DNA of 64,000 nt from Idiomarina rhizosphaerae (GCF_024159085.1 NZ_JAMZDE010000008.1:372001-436000); one strand, 5' to 3'; shown: positions 24,451 to 34,331, counted from the stretch's first letter. Made by a program: numbers and translations. The notes: a model not told the origin generated them from the sequence alone.

Positions 24451-27132
24451 TCAGAACTGTGCGGTAATGCCCAGCATGACCGTTCTGCCACTGGTAATTG
24501 TGTTGTACGCGCGGTCATGAGAATCGCTGTAAGACTCTTCGCGTACGTTAGTCAGGTTAATACCTTCTAAACTCAACTTGACGTTGTCCGTCAGCTGATA
24601 AAACGATGAAAAGTCGACATAGGTTGTGCCGTGATAACCGCTTTCATCCTGGTCTGCACTGGATGTCGCGCCACTACCGTAGCGACTGCGATAAGCGGCT
24701 GAAACGCGGGCTCCCCAGTTTTCTACTTCGTAATACAAAGTGAAGTTATAACTATTTTTCGACAATCCCGAGAACGGCTTAACCTGATCATTTCCTTCAA
24801 TACCATAAATGTTCCGGTAAAGAGATTCTCCATCGGCGTAGGTGTAGTTTGCGATAACACCTAAGTTGTTAAATGGTGCAGGAAGAAAATCTAAGTCTCT
24901 TGAAAATGCCAGTTCAGCACCTTTAATGGTCGAAGAATCGACATTCTCAGGACGTTGAAGATAGAAGATACTGTCCATGTTTTTATCAATTGGCAGCAGC
25001 TCTTCCGGTAGCCCGAGCGTTGAATAAACAACCTCAGTGGTGGTGCCAACAATAAAGTTGTCGATGTCTTTGTGGAATATGGCCGCAGACGCATAACCAA
25101 CATCTTCAAAGTACCATTCAATAGCAGTGTCTAAGTTCGTGGATTCAAACGGGTCCAAATCAGGGTTGCCCATGGTTACACTGGTAATCGCCTCACCCGA
25201 GGTTTGTGAAACCGAGGCGTTATAACCCAGCGAGCCAAGTGAAGGACGGGTAATATTCTTAGTTGCAGCAAAGCGCCATAAAAGATCCGGATTCAGCTCG
25301 TAAACCAGGTTTAAAGTTGGAAGCACATCGGAATACGTACGGGTTGATTCAATATCTAACCCTCCTGAGACACCGGCAGATGTAATTTCAGTTTCAAAGT
25401 AACGTAAGCCGGTGCTGACACGTAATGGACGACCGGCAACGCTGCTTTCAAAACCGTATTGAGCATAAACCGCGCTGGTCTCTTCAGTGACCGGCGACTT
25501 GTCGTTTTCTGACACATCAGAATCGTCCAGGCGGGTTCCCTGCAGGCCATAGTAAGCCAACAAATTGTCTAAATCCGCCTGGATCCAGTTGCGGTCAGGA
25601 TGCTGCTTAAATACGTTAACCAAATCATCCGTTAAGGTTAGCTCGCCGGCATTTTGTGGAGCTTCGTTTTGCGCGTTACTTCTGGTTAACTGATAACCGG
25701 TATTCTCAAACTTCTTATAGTTGGCACCAAAGGTTAACTCACCGGTGTCGCCAATAAAGTAGCTGAAATCCACTTTCGCGATATCAAAGTCATTCGTGAT
25801 GTAGTTTTCCTGCATGTAGATGTCTTTAACTTCAAAACCTTCCATGCTGGTTACATCAAAGTTCGGAGAGGTGCTGATGCCATAAAAACGATCGCCGCGG
25901 AAGTCAGTCATAATGTCGACTTTATTCTTCGCGTGAATATTTGATTTAAGAACCTGCGGTTGCTCAAAATCGGATGAACTGGTACCAACCATGGCTGACA
26001 TGCTGAAGTCAGGCGTTAACGACCAGTCCATGGTTAAGGTGTACTGGTTAAACTCCGATTCGTTACGGCGACGGGTGTTTTCATTACGCCAGGTTGCATC
26101 TTCGTAGCTTGCGTAAAGAACTTCTTTTTGTCCGTCATTTTCTATCCATTCAAGGTCTTTAACAACTTTATTATCTTTAACAGCAGAATGATGTTCGTCG
26201 TATTCATTTTCGAGTTCAGAATGCATTAAATCAAACGAGAAGCTCAGTTCTTTACTGGGTTTAAACTGAAGCGCGGTCGTAATACCTAAACGTTTTTGTT
26301 GGTTATTCCACAGCGAATAACGGTGACCACGCGGGAACCATAACTCACCGGAATCCAGCTCTGCCTGTAATTCAGTATCGTTTGGATCAGCTGCCGTTTT
26401 TCCGCCTTCCCGGCGCCAACGTGTCGTATTAGTTCCATACTCAGTGGTCGAACGCTCACTGTAAGCAACTGAAGCTAATGCGCCAAACTTACCCCAGGTA
26501 TTAGAAATTAAGCCGGCAAAGCGCGGGTCTGTCTCTTCGCTGTTGTCGTTGTAACCACCTTTTAACGAAATTGCGCTTTTAGAACCGTCATAGTCAAAGG
26601 GTTTAGCGGTATACAGACCAACGGTGCCGCCGATACCGCCCTCTTCCTGGTCGGCAGAATAGGTTTTGTTCACATCAATGCGGTTGAACAGCTCAGAAGC
26701 AAAAACGTTAAAGTCAAAACTACGCGTACGGCTCGCTCCGCCTTTAGCATCCATCGGCGACGCTGATGTGCCCATGGCCTCCATACCATTGACCTGAACG
26801 CGGGTGAAATCAGGACCTAATCCGCGCAGTGAAATTTGGCGCCCTTCTCCCCCTTCACGCGTAATGCTGACACCAGGAACGCGTTGCAACGAATCGGCAA
26901 GGTTTAAATCAGGAAAATCGGCAATGTCTTCCGCCAGAATTGAATCACGAGAAATAATCGCTTCGCGCTTAAAGTCTTTGGCTTTAATTAATGAGCTTCT
27001 GAACGAAGTCACTTCGATGACTTCCATGGCCTCTTCATCAACGGCCTGCTCCTGAGCTTGTACCGTATTTGAGTAACCAAAAGCACTGACGATGGCTGTC
27101 GCTAAAACTGTTTTTCTAAATGAGTGGTTCAT
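24451..27132 (-). CDS. TonB-dependent receptor (no STN domain)
   Basis: An 893-residue outer-membrane receptor. Signal peptide: KTVLATAIVSAFGYSNTVQA. TonB box region: MEVIEVTSFR. The plug has RDSILAEDIADFPDLNLADS and GRQISLRGLGPDFTRVQVNG, and the C-terminus ends in phenylalanine (MLGITAQF). It aligns along its whole length with the receptor at 18444-21368 (for example WFPRGHRYSLWNN in both) but lacks the STN domain. The two receptors, the FecI/FecR pair and the PHP lipoprotein probably handle related ligands. GGAACC lies upstream of the ATG. Confidence 0.9.
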   Translation of the reverse strand: MNHSFRKTVLATAIVSAFGYSNTVQAQEQAVDEEAMEVIEVTSFRSSLIKAKDFKREAIISRDSILAEDIADFPDLNLADSLQRVPGVSITREGGEGRQISLRGLGPDFTRVQVNGMEAMGTSASPMDAKGGASRTRSFDFNVFASELFNRIDVNKTYSADQEEGGIGGTVGLYTAKPFDYDGSKSAISLKGGYNDNSEETDPRFAGLISNTWGKFGALASVAYSERSTTEYGTNTTRWRREGGKTAADPNDTELQAELDSGELWFPRGHRYSLWNNQQKRLGITTALQFKPSKELSFSFDLMHSELENEYDEHHSAVKDNKVVKDLEWIENDGQKEVLYASYEDATWRNENTRRRNESEFNQYTLTMDWSLTPDFSMSAMVGTSSSDFEQPQVLKSNIHAKNKVDIMTDFRGDRFYGISTSPNFDVTSMEGFEVKDIYMQENYITNDFDIAKVDFSYFIGDTGELTFGANYKKFENTGYQLTRSNAQNEAPQNAGELTLTDDLVNVFKQHPDRNWIQADLDNLLAYYGLQGTRLDDSDVSENDKSPVTEETSAVYAQYGFESSVAGRPLRVSTGLRYFETEITSAGVSGGLDIESTRTYSDVLPTLNLVYELNPDLLWRFAATKNITRPSLGSLGYNASVSQTSGEAITSVTMGNPDLDPFESTNLDTAIEWYFEDVGYASAAIFHKDIDNFIVGTTTEVVYSTLGLPEELLPIDKNMDSIFYLQRPENVDSSTIKGAELAFSRDLDFLPAPFNNLGVIANYTYADGESLYRNIYGIEGNDQVKPFSGLSKNSYNFTLYYEVENWGARVSAAYRSRYGSGATSSADQDESGYHGTTYVDFSSFYQLTDNVKLSLEGINLTNVREESYSDSHDRAYNTITSGRTVMLGITAQF

Positions 27133-27343
27133 GTTGGTTCCGTTATAGGTTGACTAAAAACGTTCAGTCCAAAAAACAGGGACACCTATAAAGAGCCAAG
27201 AAACCTCAAAAGCAGACAAGAATTTTTGTGAAGAATCGATGAAGGATTTGTGAATACAGCGAACTCACTGCCTTTAGCTATGCTGGCAGGAATGTCAGCC
27301 AGAAGCTATGCTTTGTCTGGCGTAATAGAATAAAGGACTATTT

Positions 27344-27871
27344 ATGAGCGAGATGTTTTTTGACGGCTGGGATAGTTTGATCCGGACACTGGTGGTCGGC
27401 TTCCTTGGTTACTGTGTTCTGGTAATATTTTTGCGGATATCAGGTAAACGAACTCTGTCAAAAATGAATGCTTTTGACTGGGTGGTTACTGTAGCACTAG
27501 GGTCTACCCTGGCTACGGTTTTGTTGAGCCGGGAAGTTTCTTTGGCCCAAGGCTCGCTCGCTTTGGCCTTATTAATAGGACTACAATACAGCGTTACGTG
27601 GTCAAGCGTACGTTTTCACTGGTTCCGTAGCGCAATCGTAGCTGAGCCAAGCCTGGTTTTATATCAGGGGCAGTATTTGAAAGAGACCATGTTCCGTGAG
27701 CGTGTCACCAAAGAAGACGTTATGTCCGCTATACGCGCAGCGGGCAAAGCTACGGTGGATGATGTCGGTGCAGTTATCCTCAGCACCGACGGCTCGTTCA
27801 GCGTTATCGATAAAGGCAGTGAAAACAACCTGTCTAAGCAAAACCTAAAACGTCAGACGGGTGACTTTTAG
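27344..27871 (+). CDS. DUF421 membrane protein (YetF-like)
   Basis: A 175-residue protein with N-terminal membrane helices (about 12-35, 45-60 and 65-85) and a cytoplasmic DUF421 domain. Typical family blocks are RISGKRTLSKMNAFDWVVTV and the later REWVTKEDV-like segment FRERVTKEDVMSAIRAAG. The biochemical role is unknown; YetF and YcaP are relatives. AAAGGA lies upstream of the ATG. It is convergent with the cytochrome b561 gene, only 16 bp away. Confidence 0.85.
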   Translation: MSEMFFDGWDSLIRTLVVGFLGYCVLVIFLRISGKRTLSKMNAFDWVVTVALGSTLATVLLSREVSLAQGSLALALLIGLQYSVTWSSVRFHWFRSAIVAEPSLVLYQGQYLKETMFRERVTKEDVMSAIRAAGKATVDDVGAVILSTDGSFSVIDKGSENNLSKQNLKRQTGDF

Positions 27872-27887
27872 TATGCCTGAGAAACAG

Positions 27888-28409
27888 CTAAATCATTCGC
27901 TTTAGTGTTCCATCTTTTATAATAAAGTGATGAATGAAAGCCATACCGATATGTCCTACAACTAAAAACAATAAACCCCAGGCTATGTAGGAGTGTAGGT
28001 TACCAATGTTTATCAGCCAGCTAACTTCCTTACCTTTAGCAATAATTTCAAGGTTAAATGCGCTCAGCCCATAACCGTTACCCACCATGTAACAAATTCC
28101 GGTCACAGGCATCAATACCAACGCCGCATACAACAAACCGTGACCGATTTTTGCCAGAACACCAATAATAGATTCATGCTCGGGCCGGTTGCCCTTTTCT
28201 TTGACAGCCCAACCTAAGCGTAAAACAATAAGTACCAATAGTAGTGAACCAATGGATATGTGCCAGGGAACCAGCGTTTCACCCACCCAGTGCTCGCCAT
28301 CGTTAATACGGTCAAAAAATTTTAGGAATTGCCAGCCAACCAGAATAGCCATCGACCAGTGGAAAAAGCGCGTTATAGAACCATAACGCGCTTTAGAATC
28401 ATTCATCAT
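27888..28409 (-). CDS. Cytochrome b561 family protein
   Basis: A 173-residue inner-membrane di-haem cytochrome with four helices. Candidate haem ligands are FHWSMAILVGW, VPWHISIGSLLL and GNLHSYIAWGLLFLVVGHIG. The family passes electrons between quinol and periplasmic acceptors, for example to quench superoxide. Two adjacent ATG codons compete as start (28409 or 28406). It has no operon partner. Confidence 0.9.
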   Translation of the reverse strand: MMNDSKARYGSITRFFHWSMAILVGWQFLKFFDRINDGEHWVGETLVPWHISIGSLLLVLIVLRLGWAVKEKGNRPEHESIIGVLAKIGHGLLYAALVLMPVTGICYMVGNGYGLSAFNLEIIAKGKEVSWLINIGNLHSYIAWGLLFLVVGHIGMAFIHHFIIKDGTLKRMI

Positions 28410-28502
28410 TTTGAGTTACCCATATCAATCAAATATCGCCTTAGGCTACCTATCTGATATTAGTATGAGAATGCATATTTTCTTAAAATGTTTTTCAGAA
28501 AG

Positions 28503-29522
28503 CTAAAACTCTATGCAAATCTTGCCGAAGTGCTTGCCGGACTCCTCATACCGGAACGCATCCGCTAAGTCTTCCAGAGCAAAGGTTTTATCAATCACTG
28601 GCTTCACACCATTGGCTTCTAAAGCACGCACAAAATCTTTCTGATTATCGCAGCTGCCAACAATTAAGCCCTGCAGTCGTGCCTGCTTTGCCATTAGTTT
28701 AGCCGTTGGCACCTCGCCTTCGCTTCCGGTTAACACGCCAATTAATGCAATGTGCCCGGCAATAGCAACCGCGTTGATAGACTGTGGCAAGGTGCCTGGG
28801 CCACCAACTTCAATCACATGGTCGACACCACGGCCATTCGTTAGTTTACGAACGGTTTTACCCCACTCCGGGTCCTCTTTGTAATTAATCAGATGATCCG
28901 CCCCGAGTTCTTTGTAACGCTCCAGTTTTTCGTTAGACGATGATGTGGCAAATACCGTCGCACCAAGGCTTTTCGCTAACTGGCAGGCAAAGACAGAAAC
29001 ACCGCCGCTGCCCAGTACCAGTACCGTATTGCCGGGCTTAATGCCGCCATCTACAACCAACGCGCGCCAGGCCGTCAGTCCTGCCGTGGTAAGAGTTGCT
29101 GACTCAGCATGGCTGTATCCTTTGGGTTGATGGGTAAAGAATTGGGTGGGTCGTACAACCACTTCGCGCGCATATCCATCAATGCCATCGCCCGGTGTGT
29201 TGTGAAAGTCGCCAACAGGCGCAGGGCCGCTTTGCCAGTAAGGGAAAAAGGTAGAAACAACATTGTCCCCTACCGCAAACTCTTCCACGCCTTCACCAAC
29301 AGCTTCAACAACGCCTGCACCATCAGACATTGGAATGCGTCCATCCTCTGTTGGGATAAAACCGGCCGCAACGCCGTAGTCATGAAAATTAAGCGAGCTT
29401 GCTTTAACTTTAACGCGAATTTCTCCCGGTCCGGGCTGGCCAGGGTCTTCCATTTCGGTTACTTGAATATTATCTAGCCCAAACGGTTTTTTGAGTCGTA
29501 ATGCTTTAATTTTGTCGGTCAT
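28503..29522 (-). CDS. NAD(P)-dependent MDR-family alcohol dehydrogenase/quinone reductase
   Basis: A 339-residue medium-chain dehydrogenase. The N-terminal GroES-like domain includes NFHDYGVAAG and DGAGVVEAVGEGVEEFAVGD. The Rossmann domain has VLVLGSGGVSVFACQLAKSL. The structural-zinc cysteines and the usual GHE catalytic motif are absent, so it is a zinc-independent type closer to quinone reductases. A single gene with no operon partner. Substrate unknown. Confidence 0.85.
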   Translation of the reverse strand: MTDKIKALRLKKPFGLDNIQVTEMEDPGQPGPGEIRVKVKASSLNFHDYGVAAGFIPTEDGRIPMSDGAGVVEAVGEGVEEFAVGDNVVSTFFPYWQSGPAPVGDFHNTPGDGIDGYAREVVVRPTQFFTHQPKGYSHAESATLTTAGLTAWRALVVDGGIKPGNTVLVLGSGGVSVFACQLAKSLGATVFATSSSNEKLERYKELGADHLINYKEDPEWGKTVRKLTNGRGVDHVIEVGGPGTLPQSINAVAIAGHIALIGVLTGSEGEVPTAKLMAKQARLQGLIVGSCDNQKDFVRALEANGVKPVIDKTFALEDLADAFRYEESGKHFGKICIEF

Positions 29523-29751
29523 GTGCTTAGTCCTTTAACTAGAGTGTGTGTTCAATTGTAGTTCTTATGAGGGGTTATTGGATCAAAGCTAAGCTGTAAA
29601 AGCTGAGAAAACTCATTAACGGGAATTAAATTGATCTAACTACATTAGGTAACTCTTGATGCCGACTATACTGAAAGTGCCGTTCGCAATACCACTAAGG
29701 GTATCAGCGAGAACAGCAAGTATTTCTATTCAGTAAGGGAAGGAATCCGTA

Positions 29752-31740
29752 ATGGCTAAAAAGACAATTGCGAAATTTGATATCTCGGCAACCGCACCAG
29801 AGGGTTTTGAACATGAGCCTGACGCAACAGGCGGTTTTTGGTGCCATAAACCGCTTAACACTTTGCCACCGGGGGATTTTATATCGCCCTATTCGCGTCA
29901 TAAAACCTTACCAACTCCAGGAGTCGAAAAGCGTAAAGCGTGGATAATTGGTGGTGGTGTCGGGGGGCTTGCCGCGGCATTTTATTTAATTCGCGATGGT
30001 CATATGCCCGCCGAAAATATCTCTATTTTAGAAGAAATGAGTGTAGAAGGCGGCTCTATGGATGGTGCGGGTAACCCCGAAGACGGTTACATCATTCGCG
30101 GTGGTCGTGAAATGAACTGGAACTACGACACCCTCTGGGATCTATTCCAGGACATTCCCGCCCTTGAACTTCCTGAAGGCTACTCGGTTCTCGATGAATA
30201 CCGAATGATAAATGACAACGACCCGAATTACTCTAAGGCCCGTTTAATTAACAAGTCCGGCGAGATTCTTGACTCAGAAGACCTGGGGCTGAGTAAATCT
30301 CAGCAATGGGAACTTATCCGATTAATGCTGAAACGCAAGGAAGAGTTAGACGACACAAGCATTGAGGAATATTTCAGTGAAGGCTTTTTGCAAAGCAACT
30401 TCTGGTTCTTATTCCGTACTATGTTTGCTTTTAAAAACTGCCACAGCCTGCTGGAAACCAAGCTGTATTTGCATCGTTTTCTGGACTCAATTGACGGCTT
30501 TGGTGACATGTCTGTTCTGCTGTTCCCTAAATACAATCAGTACGACACCTTTATAAAGCCACTGACCAATTTTCTGCGTGAAAAAGGAGTGAAATTTACC
30601 TTTGAAGCCAGAGTAGATGACCTTGATATAAGCTTTACCGGAGACAACAAGACGGTAACCGGAATTCAGGCTTTTATTAAAGGTGAAGAGCAATATATTG
30701 AAGTTGGCAAGAATGATTTAGTGTTCGCCCTCACCGGCTCAATGACTGAACATACAGGTTATGCCGGTATGGATGACGCGCCGGAGCTTAGCTGTGAAAA
30801 GCATGACCCGGGTAGCGAAAGTGGCTGGAACTTATGGAAGAACCTCGCCAAGAAGTCTCCCGTTTTCGGTAAGCCAGAAAAATTTTATGGTGACGTAGAC
30901 AAGTCTATATGGGAGTCGGCCACCCTTACCTGCAAGCCCTCCCCCCTTGTCGATAAACTGAAAACCTTATCAGTAAACGACCCATATTCAGGTCGAACAG
31001 TAACCGGCGGCATAGTGACTTTTACTGACTCTAACTGGCTGTTAAGCGTTACCTGTAATCGCCAACCGCACTTCCCCGATCAGCCAGACGACACATTGGT
31101 ATTATGGGTATATGGCCTGTTGATGGATAAGCAAGGGAACCTTGTAAACAAAACTATGCCGGAATGTACCGGCAAAGAAATTCTGACCGAGCTTTGCCAT
31201 CATTTGGATATTGAAGACCAGTTAGATGAGGTTATTGCTAACACCAAAATACGCATTGCGCTTATGCCTTATATTACCGCCCAATTTATGCCCAGAGCAG
31301 CAGGCGACAGACCCAGAGTAGTGCCTGAAGGCTGCACCAATTTAGGCCTAGTGGGACAATTTGTAGAGACTCGCAACGACATTATATTCACCATGGAAGC
31401 CTCCATTCGCACCGCCCGCATTGGTGTGTATAAGCTGCTGAATATTCCCAAGCAGGTGCCGGATATAAGCCCCACGCAATACGACATTCGTAACATCATA
31501 AAAGGTGCCAGAGCGCTCAATAGCAATAAGCCTTTTATTGGCGAACGTATGCTGCACCGCTTACTCGACAAAACCTACTTTGCCCACATACTGCCTCCGC
31601 TGCCCGAACCGGAGGAGAAAAAGCAAACGCACTTTGAAGAAGAGCTAAGGGAACTGCTTGGTAAAGGCGGTGACTTAATACATAAATTTTCAAGCTGGGT
31701 TAACTCGCTGAGGGATAATTTCTCGAGCAAAGACAAATAG
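29752..31740 (+). CDS. ohyA: Oleate hydratase
   Basis: A 662-residue FAD enzyme of the oleate hydratase (myosin-cross-reactive antigen) family, adding water to cis-9 double bonds of free fatty acids, often as detoxification. The FAD motif is [20 protein letters not shown] near residue 63. The signature [20 protein letters not shown] carries the conserved catalytic region. The length is within the usual range with a longer C-terminal tail. AAGGAAGG precedes the ATG. A hairpin terminator follows, which also forms the left end of the ssrA-derived repeat of the island. Confidence 0.93.
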   Translation: MAKKTIAKFDISATAPEGFEHEPDATGGFWCHKPLNTLPPGDFISPYSRHKTLPTPGVEKRKAWIIGGGVGGLAAAFYLIRDGHMPAENISILEEMSVEGGSMDGAGNPEDGYIIRGGREMNWNYDTLWDLFQDIPALELPEGYSVLDEYRMINDNDPNYSKARLINKSGEILDSEDLGLSKSQQWELIRLMLKRKEELDDTSIEEYFSEGFLQSNFWFLFRTMFAFKNCHSLLETKLYLHRFLDSIDGFGDMSVLLFPKYNQYDTFIKPLTNFLREKGVKFTFEARVDDLDISFTGDNKTVTGIQAFIKGEEQYIEVGKNDLVFALTGSMTEHTGYAGMDDAPELSCEKHDPGSESGWNLWKNLAKKSPVFGKPEKFYGDVDKSIWESATLTCKPSPLVDKLKTLSVNDPYSGRTVTGGIVTFTDSNWLLSVTCNRQPHFPDQPDDTLVLWVYGLLMDKQGNLVNKTMPECTGKEILTELCHHLDIEDQLDEVIANTKIRIALMPYITAQFMPRAAGDRPRVVPEGCTNLGLVGQFVETRNDIIFTMEASIRTARIGVYKLLNIPKQVPDISPTQYDIRNIIKGARALNSNKPFIGERMLHRLLDKTYFAHILPPLPEPEEKKQTHFEEELRELLGKGGDLIHKFSSWVNSLRDNFSSKDK

Positions 31741-31760
31741 TAGGTTAGGTTCTGTTTTTT

Positions 31761-31812
31761 CACAACAAAGCCGCTCGAATGAGCGGCTTTTTATATGGAA
31801 TTGGTGGAGCTG
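31761..31812. repeat. Left 52-bp repeat of ssrA 3' end (att-like)
   Basis: These 52 bp match 51377-51428 with three mismatches; the last 33 bp are identical. The sequence equals the terminator plus the CCA end of ssrA (TGGTGGAGCTG on this strand), although no tmRNA gene is here. It is best explained as the far att site of an element integrated at the tmRNA gene. Confidence 0.85.
31767..31790 (+). terminator. Terminator of oleate hydratase
   Basis: AAAGCCGCTC pairs with GAGCGGCTTT around a GAAT loop, followed by TT and a T-rich tail. Strong rho-independent form. The same hairpin with a changed loop sits beside ssrA at 51381-51406. Confidence 0.85.
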
Positions 31813-31861
31813 TTTGTAAAAGCCTTTTGTAAACAACAGATCGATCAGGAATACAAAAGGT

Positions 31862-32251
31862 TTAAGGAATGCGAGCGATAACTTTTATTTCAAAGTCAAA
31901 ACCGGCTAACCAATTCACGCCTACTGCCGTCCAATTCGGGTAAGGAGGTGAGCTAAACATTTTTTGTTTTACTTTCATAATGGTATCGAACTGATTCTCC
32001 GGGTCGGTATGAAAAGTTGTTACATCCACTAGGTCATCTAGTGTGCAGCCGGCTGCGGTTAGTGTCGCCTGCAGGTTTTCAAAAGCCAGTTCAACCTGAC
32101 GTTCAAATTCAGGTTCAGCGCTACCGTCTTCACGACTTCCTACTTGTCCGGATACAAATAATAGATCGCCCGAGCGAATAGCTGCTGAATAACCGTGTTC
32201 TTCATAAAGCTTATGCCTGTTGGCAGGGAAAACTGCTTCACGCTGGTTCAT
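31862..32251 (-). CDS. RidA family protein
   Basis: A 129-residue YjgF/YER057c/UK114 protein. Family blocks are DLLFVSGQVG, AFENLQATLTAAGCTLDDLV and NWTAVGVNWLAGFDFEIKVI. The canonical RidA arginine (in RVCVEV-type ends) is not clearly present, so it may not be a true 2-aminoacrylate deaminase but one of the other Rid subfamilies. It is divergent from a TetR-type regulator with a shared intergenic region holding three operator-like repeats, so it is likely repressed by that regulator. Confidence 0.85.
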   Translation of the reverse strand: MNQREAVFPANRHKLYEEHGYSAAIRSGDLLFVSGQVGSREDGSAEPEFERQVELAFENLQATLTAAGCTLDDLVDVTTFHTDPENQFDTIMKVKQKMFSSPPYPNWTAVGVNWLAGFDFEIKVIARIP

Positions 32252-32358
32252 ATTTTTTACCTCATTGAGTTAACAGTAGCTAATAGCCGCTAAAGCTAGC
32301 TATCAGAACGCCACAAATGGCAGCGATTTCGGTACAAAGCGTTACTAGATTAGGTTAA

Positions 32359-32423
32359 TATACGCCGTGTATGTAAACTACAATTATACGCTTCGTATGT
32401 CAATTTAATATACATAGCGTATA
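32359..32423. promoter_or_regulatory. Three-copy operator between RidA and TetR genes
   Basis: Three similar 16-bp sites: TATACGCCGTGTATGT (32359-32374), TATACGCTTCGTATGT (32385-32400) and an inverted copy, ATATACATAGCGTATA (32408-32423). Each is a near-palindrome of TATACG/CGTAT half-sites. They are probably bound by the adjacent TetR-family protein. Confidence 0.65.
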
Positions 32424-32442
32424 TAGAAATAAGGGTAAACAG

Positions 32443-33042
32443 TTGAACCAGCGCACAAAGACAATGGCAGCAAACCGTGCAAAGATTATTTCAGCAGCAA
32501 GAAAAGCCTTTGCTGAGAAAGGCTACACGGCAGCATCGATGGATGAGTTAACCGCCGAAGTCGGTTTAACAAGAGGAGCCTTGTATCACAACTTTGGTGA
32601 CAAACGCGGACTTCTCGCTGCAGTTGTAGAGCAAATTGACACAGAAATGGCACTACGTGCGAAAGAAATTGGCTCACAGGCCGAGAATGTATGGGAAGGA
32701 CTGCTTGCGGAAGGTGAAGCTTATATACGTATGGCACTTGATCCTGAAGTACAACGTATTGTTTTGCTTGATGGACCGGCAGTGCTGGGAGACCCCTCAC
32801 AATGGCCTAGCCAGAGCAATTGCCTCGAAGCGACCAGACAGACCGTAAGGGAACTAGTAGCTCAAGGCGTTATGAAGCAAGTTGACACGGAGGCAGCTGC
32901 CAGACTACTTAATGGCTCTGCACTCAATGCAGCCCTATGGATTGCTGCCAGCTCTACCCCTCAGGAGGTCACCCCAAAAGCAATCGAAGCATTTCGACTA
33001 TTAGCGTCAGGACTAAAGAGATTGAGTCCTGATTTCTTTTAG
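32443..33042 (+). CDS. TetR/AcrR family regulator
   Basis: A 199-residue repressor. The N-terminal helix-turn-helix reads AAGKAFAEKGY-like ISAARKAFAEKGYTAASMDE then VGLTRGALYHNFGDKRGLLA. The C-terminal ligand domain is unassigned. The start is TTG at 32443 with AAGGG seven bases upstream; an ATG at 32464 is an alternative. It lies divergent from a RidA gene and next to three operator-like repeats, so it is presumably autoregulatory. Its stop codon directly abuts that of the convergent methyltransferase gene. Confidence 0.9.
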   Translation: MNQRTKTMAANRAKIISAARKAFAEKGYTAASMDELTAEVGLTRGALYHNFGDKRGLLAAVVEQIDTEMALRAKEIGSQAENVWEGLLAEGEAYIRMALDPEVQRIVLLDGPAVLGDPSQWPSQSNCLEATRQTVRELVAQGVMKQVDTEAAARLLNGSALNAALWIAASSTPQEVTPKAIEAFRLLASGLKRLSPDFF

Positions 33043-33738
33043 CTATAAACGCCGCGCAACCCAGGCTCGTACAAGGCAGGCTTGATAAGTCTGGACTGCC
33101 AGTTCAAAGCCTCCTCTATGTATGAGATGTTTTATCTCTTCAGGAGGAAGAATTGCAACATCCTTTAACCAGGCAGAATGTATCTTATCTACCGTGTCAG
33201 ATGACACATTTGAGCCATGTAGCATTTTGGCCCATAAATTAATTAGAGTGCTGTATTCATTTGAGCCAACCATTTCTGATAAATCTGAACTGACTAAAAT
33301 GCCACCGGGCTTTAAGCTTTTGGCAATTGACTGAAAAAAGGACACGCGATCCTCTTTATCCAAAAAGAACTGAGAGACCATGAGGCAAGTAGCTCCGTCG
33401 CATGGTTCTAACCCTGAAAGCGAGTCCAGATAACCCTCATGGAACACGCACCGTGAACTGAACCCTTCCTGCTCTGCTCGGTTTCGACAAATATCAAGCA
33501 TTCCACCGGAAGGCTCCACCGCAATAAATCGCCAGTTAGGAAACCTTTTAGCCAGATAAGATATTTCAGTCCCGACCCCAGACCCCACACAGAGTATCCT
33601 CGCATTGTCAGGTAACTCAGAAAAAGCCCATTGAAGTTGAAAGTAGCTCCCTTCGTATACGGGAGCGAGTTTCATTTGTCGCTCTTCGTAACCAGCCGCT
33701 TGCTGATCAAAAGCTTCTTTAAGTTCGTCTTGATTCAC
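33043..33738 (-). CDS. Class I SAM-dependent methyltransferase
   Basis: A 231-residue methyltransferase. The SAM-binding motif I is ILCVGSGVGTEISYLAKRFP near residue 50, followed by FIAVEPSGGMLDICRNRA (motif II acidic position) and LVSSDLSE late. The start is GTG at 33738 with GGAGG four bases upstream; a TTG 15 bases earlier is less likely. Substrate unknown. It is divergent from an Rrf2-type regulator across two TGTAAC-type operators, which suggests that regulator controls it. Confidence 0.85.
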   Translation of the reverse strand: MNQDELKEAFDQQAAGYEERQMKLAPVYEGSYFQLQWAFSELPDNARILCVGSGVGTEISYLAKRFPNWRFIAVEPSGGMLDICRNRAEQEGFSSRCVFHEGYLDSLSGLEPCDGATCLMVSQFFLDKEDRVSFFQSIAKSLKPGGILVSSDLSEMVGSNEYSTLINLWAKMLHGSNVSSDTVDKIHSAWLKDVAILPPEEIKHLIHRGGFELAVQTYQACLVRAWVARRL

Positions 33739-33765
33739 ACGCCCTCCAGCCAACCTTTAATGTCA

Positions 33766-33822
33766 TGTAACATTTAAAGTGTCATGAAGAATAGCATTAA
33801 GTATGTAACAATTAAAGTTACA
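33766..33822. promoter_or_regulatory. Two operator-like repeats between methyltransferase and Rrf2 gene
   Basis: TGTAACATTTAAAGTGTCA (33766-33784) and TGTAACAATTAAAGTTACA (33804-33822) share a 19-bp pattern of TGTAAC/GTTACA half-sites, 38 bp apart. The second is nearly perfectly palindromic. Likely Rrf2-protein sites. Confidence 0.6.
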
Positions 33823-33855
33823 AAGTGGAATGTAAAATAGATTCGAGAAAATATT

Positions 33856-34272
33856 GTGAGAAAAGACAGTAAGTTATCCCGAGCCCTGCATATATTAATA
33901 CACCTTGGGCAGAAGCCTCATCCAGTAACATCCGAAACTATTTCAAAAATGCTGAAGACAAACCCGGTTGTAGTTCGGAGAATGATGGGACGACTTCGTG
34001 AAAATGGGTATGTAACCTCAGTAAAAGGACATAACGGCGGATGGTCACTATCCCGGTCATTGAGGGAGATAACGCTACTCGACATACACAAGGCTTTAGG
34101 TGACAAAAACCTATTTACTATTGGCTTTACTGAACCTGATTCCAAATGTTTGATAGAAAAAGCGGTTAACACACAGCTTGAGCAAACAATGAAAGATGCA
34201 GAAGCAGTGTTACTTGATAAGTTTGCAAAGGTTACTCTTAACGATTTAAATATCTCGGATTCAGAAAGCTAG
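33856..34272 (+). CDS. Rrf2 family transcriptional regulator
   Basis: A 138-residue winged-helix protein. The recognisable core is SRALHILIHLGQ, then TNPVVVRRMMGRLRENGYV and KGHNGGWSLSRS. The three-cysteine cluster of IscR/NsrR is missing (only one Cys, in DSKCLIEKAV), so it probably does not hold an Fe-S cluster and belongs with YwnA-like members. The start is GTG at 33856. The target is probably the divergent methyltransferase gene. Confidence 0.85.
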   Translation: MRKDSKLSRALHILIHLGQKPHPVTSETISKMLKTNPVVVRRMMGRLRENGYVTSVKGHNGGWSLSRSLREITLLDIHKALGDKNLFTIGFTEPDSKCLIEKAVNTQLEQTMKDAEAVLLDKFAKVTLNDLNISDSES

Positions 34273-34331
34273 AGGCTACTTTCAGCCAAGTGAAAGTAGC
34301 CAACCAAGCTTAATCTACTTTTAAAAAAGTA

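Noticed and set aside
31761-31812. Second tmRNA or tRNA gene beside oleate hydratase
   Set aside because: Only the last bases and terminator of ssrA are present; no acceptor stem, tag or other tmRNA parts, so it is a repeat and not a gene.
32359-32423. CRISPR-like repeats
   Set aside because: Three 16-bp near-palindromes with irregular spacing in a divergent promoter are operators, not an array; no other array was seen in the window.
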